Assembly (NCBI GenBank): GCA_017440585.1
Contig: JAFSGW010000002.1
Coordinates: forward strand, 23,140-87,139
From: Clostridia bacterium
GTDB taxonomy: Bacteria; Bacillota; Clostridia; UMGS1883
DNA length: 64,000 nucleotides
Direction: 5' to 3'
Shown here one piece after another: positions 17,016-24,094 of this stretch (positions are counted from its first letter, which is position 1; every line of letters starts with the position of its first letter). The position numbers and the translations under genes are program-made. Below the pieces are notes generated by a model. That model saw nothing but the letters and a program-made list of their open reading frames with translations, was not told the DNA's origin and made no database searches.

Positions 17016-17487
17016 TTTAAAACAGCTTATTGCAAATATTTCAAATAAGAAATACATATACATATTAGGACTCGTGGGGATTTTTCTGATTTTCATTTCT
17101 TCATTTCCGAAGGAAAACGCCCGGGAAGCCATTAAAGAAACAGAGGTGGATTATTGCACGGAGATAGAGGAAAAGCTTGAAAAAATACTGCCCGACATAG
17201 CCAATGTAGGAAAGGTAAGTGTGATGGTAACCTTAAAAAACTACGGCAACACGGTTTTTGTAAGAGATGTGGTGAATGCAGAGGAAAAAACAGTAATTCT
17301 CAACCAAAAGGGCGGTGGAGAGGGGGCACTTATATCTGAGGAGAGAAACCCACTGATACAAGGTGTAATTATAGTTGCAGAGGGAGGAAGGAGCGACAAG
17401 GTAAAGGGTGAGCTTACAGAGGCGGTCAGTGCCCTTTTGGGTGTTGAAGCCCACAGAATTAAGATTTTTGAAAGGAAGATGAAATGA
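17005..17487 (+). CDS. spoIIIAG: Stage III sporulation protein SpoIIIAG
   Basis: A 160-residue bitopic protein: a cytoplasmic stub, one membrane helix at about 18-32, and a ring-building domain with VMVTLKNYGNTVFVRDV, ERNPLIQGVIIVAEGG and a C-terminal VEAHRIKIFERK. It forms the large oligomeric ring in the intermembrane space. It is about 70 residues shorter than the B. subtilis protein, the difference lying in the insertion that forms the beta-crown in Bacillus. Confidence 0.93.
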   Translation: MTLDLKQLIANISNKKYIYILGLVGIFLIFISSFPKENAREAIKETEVDYCTEIEEKLEKILPDIANVGKVSVMVTLKNYGNTVFVRDVVNAEEKTVILNQKGGGEGALISEERNPLIQGVIIVAEGGRSDKVKGELTEAVSALLGVEAHRIKIFERKMK

Positions 17488-17999
17488 TGATTTTAAAAAG
17501 AAAACAGCTTTCGCTGATTATGCTTGCACTTCTCGTATGCTTTGCAGGTTATCTGAATTTTTTGTATTCAGACCAGAGTGTGCAGGAGGCAGGAAGTGGT
17601 TACATGGGTGAAGCAAAGCTTGTAGGAAACATGGGAAAGGATTCCTATGCAGAGGATTTCTTCTCGAGAGCAAGGCTTGAAAGAGAAAGCGGAAGGAGCA
17701 AGTCCATTGAAACCTTCAATGAAATAATTAACAATGTAAACACAGATGTGGCGAGCAAGGAAACGGCACAAAGAGGCATTCTTGAAATGGCAGACAACAC
17801 CGAAACAGAGACGGCAATTGAAAACCTTATAAAAGCACGTGGCTTTTCTGATGCAGTTTGCTACATAAATAATGCTCAGGCAAATGTTGTTGTGAAGGCT
17901 GAAAGCCTTGATGAAATGCAGGTTGCACTTATAACCGAAATTGTAGCGGAGCAGACATCAATCCCGCCTGAGAAAATTAAGGTGGTAGAAATAAATTAA
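17484..17999 (+). CDS. spoIIIAH: Stage III sporulation protein SpoIIIAH
   Basis: A 171-residue bitopic protein: N-terminal helix (about 7-24), a charged linker and a YscJ/FliF-like ring-building domain ending in IPPEKIKVVEI. SpoIIIAH binds forespore SpoIIQ and forms a ring across the intermembrane space. It lies in the ATGA overlap of spoIIIAG and closes the operon; a strong terminator follows 3 bases after the stop. SpoIIQ itself is not in the window. Confidence 0.94.
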   Translation: MMILKRKQLSLIMLALLVCFAGYLNFLYSDQSVQEAGSGYMGEAKLVGNMGKDSYAEDFFSRARLERESGRSKSIETFNEIINNVNTDVASKETAQRGILEMADNTETETAIENLIKARGFSDAVCYINNAQANVVVKAESLDEMQVALITEIVAEQTSIPPEKIKVVEIN

Positions 18000-18001
18000 T
18001 T

Positions 18002-18035
18002 AATATTGCGTGCCATGTGTACGCAATATTTTTTT
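18002..18035 (+). terminator. Terminator of the spoIIIA operon
   Basis: AATATTGCGT at 18002-18011 pairs with ACGCAATATT at 18021-18030, followed by a run of seven T. Confidence 0.88.
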
Positions 18036-18044
18036 GATAAATAC

Positions 18045-18073
18045 TTGATTATTCATCGTTTAATTGATATAAT
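18045..18073 (+). promoter_or_regulatory. Sigma-A promoter for asp23 and the sugar genes
   Basis: TTGATT at 18045-18050 and TATAAT at 18068-18073 with a 17-base spacer. It separates a vegetatively expressed unit from the sporulation operon. Confidence 0.78.
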
Positions 18074-18121
18074 ACAAAGAGAAGTATCGACTTCGAATTT
18101 TAAAAAGCGGAGGAAAATGTT

Positions 18122-18502
18122 ATGAACGAAAACTTTATTACAACAGATGGCGGAAAGATAAGCATTTCCGAAGATGTTATTTCCGTAATTTCTGCAATTG
18201 CCGCAAAGGAAGTTGAAGGCCTTGCATCCATGGGTGGTAACCTTCTTGGCAATATCGGCGATATTCTTGCAAAGAAAAACCAGGGCAAGGGCGTAAAGGT
18301 TGAATTTGGCGAGAATGGTCTTGTTATTGATGTTCATATCACCGTTAAGTTCGGTGTAAAGATCAGAGAAGTGTCTGCTTCTATTCAGGAGCATATCAAG
18401 GGTGCTGTTGAGACAATGGCAGGTCTTGACGTTGATACAGTAAATGTTTTTGTTGATGGTGTTGAGCTTGAAAAGGCAAAGGCAAACGAATCAGCAGAAT
18501 AA
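18122..18502 (+). CDS. Asp23/Gls24 family envelope stress protein (YqhY-like)
   Basis: A 126-residue Asp23 protein. ISEDVISVISAIAAKEVEGLASMGG and DVHITVKFGVKIREVSASIQEHIKGAVE are the two family blocks. In Bacillus, YqhY lies after spoIIIAH-accB-accC and affects acetyl-CoA carboxylase activity; here the same neighbour order is kept but accB and accC are missing. Soluble, no membrane anchor. CGGAGG upstream of ATG 18122 is strong. The FucI-family gene follows after 32 bases without a terminator. Confidence 0.92.
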   Translation: MNENFITTDGGKISISEDVISVISAIAAKEVEGLASMGGNLLGNIGDILAKKNQGKGVKVEFGENGLVIDVHITVKFGVKIREVSASIQEHIKGAVETMAGLDVDTVNVFVDGVELEKAKANESAE

Positions 18503-18534
18503 TTTTAAATATTTATACAAAGGAGAGAAGTATT

Positions 18535-20022
18535 ATGAACAATATTCCCGTAGTAAAAACCGCGGTTGTATCTGTTAGCCGTAACTGTTTCCCCATCAGC
18601 CTCAGTGCAAAGAGAAAAGAAGCTGTAAAGGCTGAATGTGTAAAGCTTGGTCTTTCCAACGTTTACGTTGCAGATACTATCATTGAAAATGAAATTGATA
18701 TGAAGAACGCTCTTGAAGAAATCAAGGGTGTTGGTGCAAATGCACTTGTGCTTTACCTTGGTAACTTCGGTCCCGAAATTCCCGAAACAATGCTTGCTCA
18801 GCAGTTTGACGGTCCCGTTATGGTGGTTGCTGCCGCAGAAGAAACACAGGAGGACCTTTTCGACGGCAGAGGCGATGCTTACTGCGGTATGCTTAACGCA
18901 TCCTACAACCTCAACCTTCGTGGCGTAAAGGCGTATATCCCCGAATACCCCGTTGGTACAGCTGACGAAATCGCTAAGATGATTGCTGATTTTGAGCCTA
19001 TCGCAAGAGTTATTATCGGTCTTCACGGACTTAAGATTTTCTCCTTCGGTCCCCGTCCTTATGACTTCATGGCTTGTAATGCACCTATTTCTCCTCTTTA
19101 CAAGGATCTTGGTGTTGAAATTCAGGAAAACAGCGAGCTCGACCTTTATGCTGCATACCATGCACACAAGGACGATGCAAGAATTCCTGCTCTTGTAGAA
19201 GAAATGGCTGCTGAAATCGGTGCTAACAATCCTTACGAAGGTATCCTTCCTCGTCTTGCTCAGTACGAAATTACTCTTCTTGACTGGGCAGAAGAAAACA
19301 AGGGTGCAAGTAAGTATGTTGTATTTGCTAACAAGTGCTGGCCTGCATTCCAGACACAGTTCGGTTTTGTACCCTGCTATGTAAACGGCCGTCTTGCAGC
19401 TCGCGGTATTCCCGTAGCTTGCGAAACAGATATTTACGGTGCAGTAAGTGAATACATCATCACATGTGCTACAGAAAAGACAGCTACACTTGTTGATATT
19501 AATAACTCTGTTCCCAAGGACATGTTCGATGCTAACCCCGAAGTATTTGCAGGCTATAAGCATACAGATACATTCATGGGCTTCCACTGCGGTAACACAG
19601 CTAAGGAATGCTTGACATGTGCTTCCATGAGCTACCAGAGAATCATGAAGAGAGACCTTGAACCTAACACAGAACCCGATATTACACGTGGTACACTTGA
19701 AGGTAACTTCAAGCCCGGTGAAGCAACAATCTTCCGTCTTCAGTCCACAAAGGATTCCGTTCTTCGTTCTTATGTAGCAGAGGGCGAAATCGCTAACCTT
19801 GACTGTAAGAGCTTCGGTGGTATTGGTACATTCATGATTAAGGAAATGGGCAGATTCTACCGTCACGTTCTTGTTGCTAAGTGCTATCCTCACCATGCAG
19901 GTATCGCATTCAAGCATGCAGGCAAGACACTCTTTGCTGCAATGAAGCTTCTCGGTGTTGAAGACGTTGCTTACAACCAGCCTGCAGGTCTTCCTTACAA
20001 GGATGAAAATCCCTTTGGTTAA
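18535..20022 (+). CDS. L-fucose/L-arabinose isomerase family protein
   Basis: A 495-residue protein of the FucI/AraA fold: an N-terminal Rossmann-like part (ALVLYLGNFGPEIPETMLAQQF), a substrate region (GFHCGNTAKECLTC) and a C-terminal beta domain with GGIGTFMIKEMGRFYRHVLVAK. It is shorter than classical FucI (about 590) and is not the AraA found at 56.8 kb. Such enzymes interconvert aldoses and ketoses using a divalent metal. It lies 20 bases before an AraD homologue, so it may feed a ketopentose or deoxyketohexose route, but no kinase is present. Its codons (AAG, CTT, GGT, many C endings) suggest high expression. Substrate unknown. Confidence 0.82.
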   Translation: MNNIPVVKTAVVSVSRNCFPISLSAKRKEAVKAECVKLGLSNVYVADTIIENEIDMKNALEEIKGVGANALVLYLGNFGPEIPETMLAQQFDGPVMVVAAAEETQEDLFDGRGDAYCGMLNASYNLNLRGVKAYIPEYPVGTADEIAKMIADFEPIARVIIGLHGLKIFSFGPRPYDFMACNAPISPLYKDLGVEIQENSELDLYAAYHAHKDDARIPALVEEMAAEIGANNPYEGILPRLAQYEITLLDWAEENKGASKYVVFANKCWPAFQTQFGFVPCYVNGRLAARGIPVACETDIYGAVSEYIITCATEKTATLVDINNSVPKDMFDANPEVFAGYKHTDTFMGFHCGNTAKECLTCASMSYQRIMKRDLEPNTEPDITRGTLEGNFKPGEATIFRLQSTKDSVLRSYVAEGEIANLDCKSFGGIGTFMIKEMGRFYRHVLVAKCYPHHAGIAFKHAGKTLFAAMKLLGVEDVAYNQPAGLPYKDENPFG

Positions 20023-20042
20023 TTAAAAGAGGAGAGAGATAA

Positions 20043-20741
20043 ATGTTAGAAGCATTAAAAGAAGCCGTTCTTCAGGCTAATTTGGAACTTCCAAAAAAGA
20101 ATCTCGTTACATATACATGGGGTAACGTTAGTGGTATTGACCGTGAAAAGGGCCTAATTGTTATTAAGCCCAGCGGCGTAAGCTACGAAGAAATGAAGGC
20201 AAGTGACATGGTTGTTCTCGACCTTCAGGGAAATAAGGTTGAAGGTGATATGCGTCCTTCCTCCGACACACCCACACATATTGCACTTTACAATCAGTAC
20301 CCCGAATTGGGTGGTGTTGTTCATACACACTCAAGATGGGCAACAGTATGGGCTCAGGCAGGAATGAGCATTCCTCCTCTCGGCACAACACATGCTGACT
20401 ATTTCTACGGTGCAATTCCCTGCACAAGACGTCTTACCCAGGAAGAAATTGAAGGCGAATATGAGCTTAATACAGGTAAGGTAATTATTGAAACATTTAC
20501 AAACCTTGGTATTAACCCTGTTCATGTACCCGGCGTAGTTTGCTACAGCCACGGTCCCTTCAGCTGGGGTAAGAATCCCGATGAAGCAGTTCACAACGCT
20601 GTTGTAATGGAAGAAGTTGCTATGATGGCACTTAACACAAAGCTTCTTAATCCCTCCATAGGCGATGTTGACAGCTACCTTCTCGATAAGCATTTCCTTC
20701 GTAAGCACGGGGCAAACGCTTATTACGGTCAGGGCAAATAA
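20043..20741 (+). CDS. araD: L-ribulose-5-phosphate 4-epimerase
   Basis: A 232-residue class II aldolase-fold epimerase of standard length. [16 protein letters not shown] gives zinc ligands His94 and His96, YSHGPF the third, His170, and HADYFYG holds Asp119, the catalytic acid/base that corresponds to Asp120 of the E. coli enzyme. It converts L-ribulose 5-phosphate to D-xylulose 5-phosphate. AGAGGAGAG precedes ATG 20043. It follows a FucI-family isomerase, while araA lies 36 kb away and no araB is in the window. A related 4-epimerase or fuculose-phosphate aldolase is less likely given the AraD-specific segments. Confidence 0.93.
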   Translation: MLEALKEAVLQANLELPKKNLVTYTWGNVSGIDREKGLIVIKPSGVSYEEMKASDMVVLDLQGNKVEGDMRPSSDTPTHIALYNQYPELGGVVHTHSRWATVWAQAGMSIPPLGTTHADYFYGAIPCTRRLTQEEIEGEYELNTGKVIIETFTNLGINPVHVPGVVCYSHGPFSWGKNPDEAVHNAVVMEEVAMMALNTKLLNPSIGDVDSYLLDKHFLRKHGANAYYGQGK

Positions 20742-20754
20742 TTTATTAAACATT

Positions 20755-20784
20755 AAAAGCCACAGCTAAGCTGTGGCTTTTTTT
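20755..20784 (+). terminator. Terminator after araD
   Basis: AAAAGCCACAGC pairs with GCTGTGGCTTTT around TAA, with eight T at the end. Confidence 0.92.
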
Positions 20785-20811
20785 GCAGGAAAAAGGGAAG
20801 AGTAAACATGT

Positions 20812-20847
20812 AAAAAGTAAAAGAGCAAGTCAAAAGACTTGCTCTTT
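20812..20847 (-). terminator. Terminator of the tRNA-Glu gene
   Basis: AAAGAGCAAGT pairs with ACTTGCTCTTT around a six-base loop; read on the minus strand it follows the tRNA CCA end and is succeeded by a T-rich tail. Confidence 0.8.
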
Positions 20848-20923
20848 TGGTGACCCTACGGGGACTCGAACCCCGGTCTTCGCCGTGAGAGGGCGACGTC
20901 CTGGACCGCTAGACTATAAGGCC
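20848..20923 (-). tRNA. tRNA-Glu (anticodon CTC)
   Basis: Read on the minus strand this is a complete 76-base cloverleaf. The acceptor stem GGCCTTA pairs with TAGGGTC (two G-T wobbles), the D arm is GTCT/GGAC, the anticodon stem TCGCC/GGCGA encloses the loop CTCTCAC with anticodon CTC, and the T arm CGGGG/CCCCG encloses TTCGAGT. The 3' CCA is encoded. CTC reads GAG codons. It is a single gene with its own promoter and terminator. Confidence 0.96.
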
Positions 20924-20942
20924 AAATTCAAACTACTTAATT

Positions 20943-20971
20943 ATTTTAGCACGTATGTTTGAGTTTGTCAA
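20943..20971 (-). promoter_or_regulatory. Promoter of the tRNA-Glu gene
   Basis: On the minus strand TTGACA (20971-20966) and TAAAAT (20948-20943) are 17 bases apart, ending 19 bases before the mature tRNA 5' end. Confidence 0.8.
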
Positions 20972-21011
20972 CAAAAAAATTTAATAATATCAACCGATTT
21001 AAATTAAAATA

Positions 21012-21040
21012 TTGCAAAAAAGCACAATGTGTAATATAAT
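21012..21040 (+). promoter_or_regulatory. Sigma-A promoter of the MATE gene
   Basis: TTGCAA at 21012-21017, 17 bases, TATAAT at 21035-21040, followed by a leader of about 45 bases. No known riboswitch motif was seen in the leader. Confidence 0.75.
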
Positions 21041-21091
21041 TCATATGTACTTATTTTTGCTTATGAAGATAATTTAATTTGGAGGACGATT

Positions 21092-22465
21092 ATGCTTAAG
21101 AAATTATTTGCACCTACAGACATGACAGTGGGAAGCCCCTGGAAGAGTATACTTTTGTTTACTTTTCCCATGCTTATAGGTAATATTGCACAGCAACTTT
21201 ATAACACTGTTGACAGTATAGTTGTAGGTAAATATATAGGCGACAACGCATTAGCGGCGGTAGGCAGTGCAGGTCCCATTATAAATATGCTGCTTGTTCT
21301 TTTCATAGGCATTTCGGCAGGTGCCACCATTATGGTATCGCAATATTTTGGCGCGAAAAACCGTGAAAGCCTTTCTTATACAATAGGAAACTGTATAACC
21401 CTTACCTTAGTGGCGTGTGTTCTTTTAATTGTGGTTGCAACACCGCTTATAAAACCTGTGCTTGTTATGCTCAACACACCTGAAGGTATTCTTGATGGCT
21501 GTACAGATTATCTTACAATTTCTCTTATTGGTATTGCAGGCATGGCATATTACAACATTTTAAGCGGTATTATACGAGGTATGGGCGACTCTTTCTCTGC
21601 ACTTGTGTATCTGCTTGTTGCTACCGTTATTAATATTGTGCTTGACATTTATTTTGTTGCAGTTGTTAACATGGGTGTTGGCGGTGTTGCTCTCGCTACA
21701 GTTATTGCACAGATAATATCTTCAATACTTTGTCTTATAAAGCTTGCAAAAATGAGCGAATATTTTGACTTCGGGATTAAGTACCTTAAATTTAACCGCC
21801 AGTATGTGGGAACAATAATCCGTCTTGGTATTCCTTCGGGGCTTACCCAGGCAATATTCTCCTCGGCAATGATTATTGTTCAGTCCCTCACAAACAGATT
21901 CGGTGAAATGTTTATTGCTGCAAACGTTGTTATCATGAGAGTTGACGGATTTGCAATGATGCCTAATTTTTCTTTTGGCACTGCCATGACAACATACTCA
22001 GGTCAGAACGTGGGTGCGAAGCTTTATGACAGGGTTTCTCTTGGTGCAAAGCAGGGAACAATAATAGCCGTTACATGCTCTGCTGTTATTACGGGTATTA
22101 TACTTATTTTCGGTAAGCCTTTGATGGGTGTTTTCACTGAAACAAGTGAGCTTGTTGAACTGAGCTATTATCTGATGAAAATACTCGCACTTGGCTACAT
22201 TGCAGTTGCGGTAACACAGAGCCTTTCGGGCGTTATGCGCGGAGCAGGCGACACTATGACTCCTATGTGGATATCTCTCATTACAACTGTTGCGGTACGT
22301 GTGCCCGTAGCCTATGGTATTTCTTATCTGACAAGAACAGAGCTTTTACCTTACGGCAGAAGCGAGTGTATACAGCTTTCGCTTCTTTGTTCATGGGTTC
22401 TCGGTGCTGTCCTTACGGTTCTTTTCTATGCAAGAGGAAAGTGGAGAACAACCGCCATTAAGTGA
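21092..22465 (+). CDS. MATE-family multidrug/cation antiporter
   Basis: A 457-residue polytopic protein with about 12 helices in two similar halves. The N-terminal GSPWKSILLFTFPMLIGNIAQQLYNTVDSIVVG is typical of the NorM/DinF group, and SAGATIMVSQYFGAKN and the second-half ASTYSGQN-like TTYSGQNVGAK are family motifs. It exports organic cations or drugs in exchange for sodium or protons. GGAGG precedes ATG 21092. Monocistronic with its own promoter. The substrate cannot be told. Confidence 0.92.
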   Translation: MLKKLFAPTDMTVGSPWKSILLFTFPMLIGNIAQQLYNTVDSIVVGKYIGDNALAAVGSAGPIINMLLVLFIGISAGATIMVSQYFGAKNRESLSYTIGNCITLTLVACVLLIVVATPLIKPVLVMLNTPEGILDGCTDYLTISLIGIAGMAYYNILSGIIRGMGDSFSALVYLLVATVINIVLDIYFVAVVNMGVGGVALATVIAQIISSILCLIKLAKMSEYFDFGIKYLKFNRQYVGTIIRLGIPSGLTQAIFSSAMIIVQSLTNRFGEMFIAANVVIMRVDGFAMMPNFSFGTAMTTYSGQNVGAKLYDRVSLGAKQGTIIAVTCSAVITGIILIFGKPLMGVFTETSELVELSYYLMKILALGYIAVAVTQSLSGVMRGAGDTMTPMWISLITTVAVRVPVAYGISYLTRTELLPYGRSECIQLSLLCSWVLGAVLTVLFYARGKWRTTAIK

Positions 22466-22500
22466 GACACGATATCAACTTCACAAATACCGGACCTTCC

Positions 22501-22521
22501 TTTTGTGCATTGTGCACAAAA
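22501..22521. repeat. Perfect inverted repeat with repeated TTGTGCA heptamers
   Basis: TTTTGTGCA and TGCACAAAA form a perfect 9-base stem around TTG. It contains TTGTGCA twice in tandem (22503-22509 and 22510-22516), and the complement TGCACAA recurs at 22555-22561, ahead of the microORF array. It may be an operator; as a terminator for the MATE gene it lacks an immediate T-run. Confidence 0.55.
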
Positions 22522-22601
22522 TTACAAAAAGTTTAATTTTTTTATTGACAATAATGCACAAATGTGTTATTTTATAATTGAAGAAAGGGAACAGAAGAAA
22601 A

Positions 22602-22623
22602 GCTGAACAAAGAATAATTCAGC
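22602..22623 (+). other. Small hairpin in the leader of the microORF array
   Basis: GCTGAA at 22602-22607 pairs with TTCAGC at 22618-22623. It lies between a TATAAT-like box (22573-22578; the only TTGACA, at 22545-22550, is 22 bases upstream, too far for a normal promoter) and the first microORF. Confidence 0.35.
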
Positions 22624-22652
22624 AGATGGTTTTTAATAAAGGAGTTGTTCTT

Positions 22653-22679
22653 ATGAGGATGATCAGAGCAGTGTATTAA
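22653..22679 (+). CDS. Candidate microORF 1, peptide MRMIRAVY
   Basis: Eight codons plus TAA, with AAAGGAG at 22638-22644 placed 8 bases before the ATG, an ideal ribosome site. The peptide core MIRAVY is repeated in the next microORF. I do not recognise a family. It could be a real micropeptide, an upstream leader peptide, or a chance ORF in a structured RNA. Confidence 0.4.
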   Translation: MRMIRAVY

Positions 22680-22739
22680 GCAAAATCCAAAATTCTATAA
22701 AGGATGTGCTTAGAGGATGAAAATGATCAGAGCAGTGTA
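22659..22739 (+). repeat. Tandem 17-base direct repeat (22659-22675 and 22723-22739)
   Basis: ATGATCAGAGCAGTGTA occurs twice, 64 bases apart, and the sequences just upstream (AAAGGA, a CTT, then GAGGATG) are also similar. This looks like an old tandem duplication of a ribosome site plus microORF unit. Confidence 0.85.
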
Positions 22740-22755
22740 CTTTATCAGAAAGTAA
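22717..22755 (+). CDS. Candidate microORF 2, peptide MKMIRAVYFIRK
   Basis: Twelve codons plus TAA. It shares the MxMIRAVY core with microORF 1 but carries a basic hydrophobic extension FIRK. AAAGGA at 22699-22704 lies 12 bases before the ATG and GAGG abuts it. Preserved peptide sequence in both copies favours translation, though the nucleotide identity alone could explain it. Confidence 0.42.
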   Translation: MKMIRAVYFIRK

Positions 22756-22765
22756 ATTACGGAGG

Positions 22766-22846
22766 ATGGACCAATGTACAATCATTGATTGTCCGGATCG
22801 ATATCATATAAATGGTGCCGATTCGGAAATAGACGGCACAAATTAA
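22766..22846 (+). CDS. Candidate microORF 3, 26 residues with two cysteines
   Basis: ATG 22766 opens a 26-codon frame beginning MDQCTIIDCPDRYHING and rich in acidic residues. ACGGAGG at 22759-22765 abuts this ATG, so spacing is poor; the same site is ideally placed for ATG 22774, which gives only MYNH. GTGCCG and CGGCAC within the frame can form a hairpin (22815-22838). Function unknown. Confidence 0.38.
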   Translation: MDQCTIIDCPDRYHINGADSEIDGTN

Positions 22847-22877
22847 AAGTTTTCGTTTTGCACGGAGGGATAGTCAA

Positions 22878-22937
22878 ATGTTAAAGTTCATTTCGTCAAA
22901 ACAAATCAAACGTATCTTATTAAATCCGATTGCGTAG
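22878..22937 (+). CDS. Candidate microORF 4, 19-residue basic peptide
   Basis: ATG 22878 opens MLKFISSKQIKRILLNPIA, a short amphipathic cationic peptide. CGGAGGG at 22863-22869 lies 8 bases upstream, an ideal ribosome site. Its stop TAG is the start of another TAGGAGG (22935-22941) ahead of a TTG at 22950 that gives only three codons. Confidence 0.45.
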   Translation: MLKFISSKQIKRILLNPIA

Positions 22938-23069
22938 GAGGATTTACCATTGAATAATTAAACGTGGCAAATACACTACATGAGAAATAATTTAAGTTTA
23001 CATAAAGAATACGCTTAGATACAGTGAAACGAAGACTAATTATAAGTGTTAAATATTAATTAAATATAT

Positions 23070-23100
23070 AAAACCCGATGGTTTATACCATCGGGTTTTT
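23070..23100 (+). terminator. Terminator of the microORF transcript
   Basis: AAAACCCGATGGT at 23070-23082 pairs perfectly with ACCATCGGGTTTT at 23087-23099 around TTAT, with a final T-run. The bases between microORF 4 and this hairpin (22938-23069) are AT-rich; a further weak frame (22980-23018, 12 codons) has no ribosome site. Confidence 0.92.
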
Positions 23101-23144
23101 GTATGTATGGGAATTTAAAGGGTAAAATAAATATGGTGATTTAA

Positions 23145-24068
23145 ATGTGTACTGCAATTCATTATAAAACATATTTTGGCAGAAACCTTGACCTTGAATA
23201 CACCTACGATGAAACCGTTACCATAATGCCGAGAAATTATATTTTTGACGGCTATGCAATAATCGGGATGGCATATGTTAAAAATGATTACCCTTTATAT
23301 TATGACGGGATAAACGAGAAGGGGCTTGGCATGGCAGGGCTGAATTTTCCCTTTAACGCTCAATATAATGACTACAAGGAAGGGAAGGATAATGTTTCTC
23401 CCTTTGAATTTATACCATATGTCCTATCAAAGTGTAATAATGTGTTATCTGCAAAAGAGCTTCTTTGCAATGTTAATCTTATAAATAAGAATTTTTCGGA
23501 GGATTTGCCTCTTTCACCGCTGCACTGGATGATTGCAGATAAAGAATCATCTATTGTGGTAGAAAGCGTTAATGACGGATTAAAGGTTTATGATAACCCA
23601 TGTGATGTCCTCACCAACAATCCTCCATTTGACAAACAACTTGAGAATTATAAGAAGTATTCACAGCTTTCGCCTGATGACAAACCCGATGCAGGAAAAG
23701 ATGAGTATTTTTCCGGTGGGACGGGGGCAACAGGGCTCCCGGGTGACTGGTCAAGCATGTCGCGCTTTGCAAGAGCTGTGTTTGTAAGGTTCCATTCAGG
23801 CTGTGAAAAAGATGAACTATCAGGTGTTGGTCAGTTTTTTCACATGCTTTCAGCTGTTGCAATGCCTGAAGGCTCTGTAAGAGTAAACGGAAGGAGTGAG
23901 ATTACTCAATACAGCTCCTGCTGTAATCTGAATGAAGGGAAGTATTATTACACAACATACAAAAACCATCGAATAACCTGTGTTGATATGTGCAAGGAAA
24001 ACCTTGACGGAAAAAAGCTTATTAATTATCCGATAGCAAAGGAAGAGAGCATTTTTCGCCAAAATTAA
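23145..24068 (+). CDS. Choloylglycine hydrolase family (bile salt hydrolase/penicillin V acylase-like)
   Basis: A 307-residue Ntn-hydrolase. The initiator Met precedes Cys2, the nucleophile freed by Met removal; FGRNLDLEY supplies Arg13 and Asp16, GLNFP an Asn at 67, LTNNPPFD an Asn at 158/159 and SRFARA an Arg at 207, matching the active-site order of bile salt hydrolases. From memory, EKGLGMAGLNFP and GLPGDWSSMSRF are nearer to BSH than to Bacillus PVA. It cleaves the amide of conjugated bile salts or a related amide. No signal peptide, so cytoplasmic. The loop between Cys2 and FGRN is about five residues shorter than in Clostridium perfringens BSH. It is followed by a bidirectional terminator. 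Confidence 0.88.
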   Translation: MCTAIHYKTYFGRNLDLEYTYDETVTIMPRNYIFDGYAIIGMAYVKNDYPLYYDGINEKGLGMAGLNFPFNAQYNDYKEGKDNVSPFEFIPYVLSKCNNVLSAKELLCNVNLINKNFSEDLPLSPLHWMIADKESSIVVESVNDGLKVYDNPCDVLTNNPPFDKQLENYKKYSQLSPDDKPDAGKDEYFSGGTGATGLPGDWSSMSRFARAVFVRFHSGCEKDELSGVGQFFHMLSAVAMPEGSVRVNGRSEITQYSSCCNLNEGKYYYTTYKNHRITCVDMCKENLDGKKLINYPIAKEESIFRQN

Positions 24069-24094
24069 AAGGATGCAAACGCATCCTTTTAATT
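24063..24094. terminator. Bidirectional terminator between the BSH-like gene and ppa
   Basis: AATTAAAAGGATGC pairs with GCATCCTTTTAATT around AAAC. It contains the stop of the plus-strand gene and ends next to the stop of ppa on the minus strand. Confidence 0.88.

Noticed and set aside
18505..19917. A 470-residue open frame on the minus strand
   Set aside because: It lies antisense to the FucI-family gene, is rich in Cys/His/Phe with no domain, and arises from the high-expression codon bias of the true gene.
22501..22540. The inverted repeat at 22501-22521 as terminator of the MATE gene
   Set aside because: The T-run comes only 10-20 bases later and the stem is mostly A/T with a three-base loop; an operator reading fits the extra heptamer copies better.
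22980..23018. A fifth 12-codon frame in the micro-ORF region
   Set aside because: It lacks a ribosome site and similarity to the other units.
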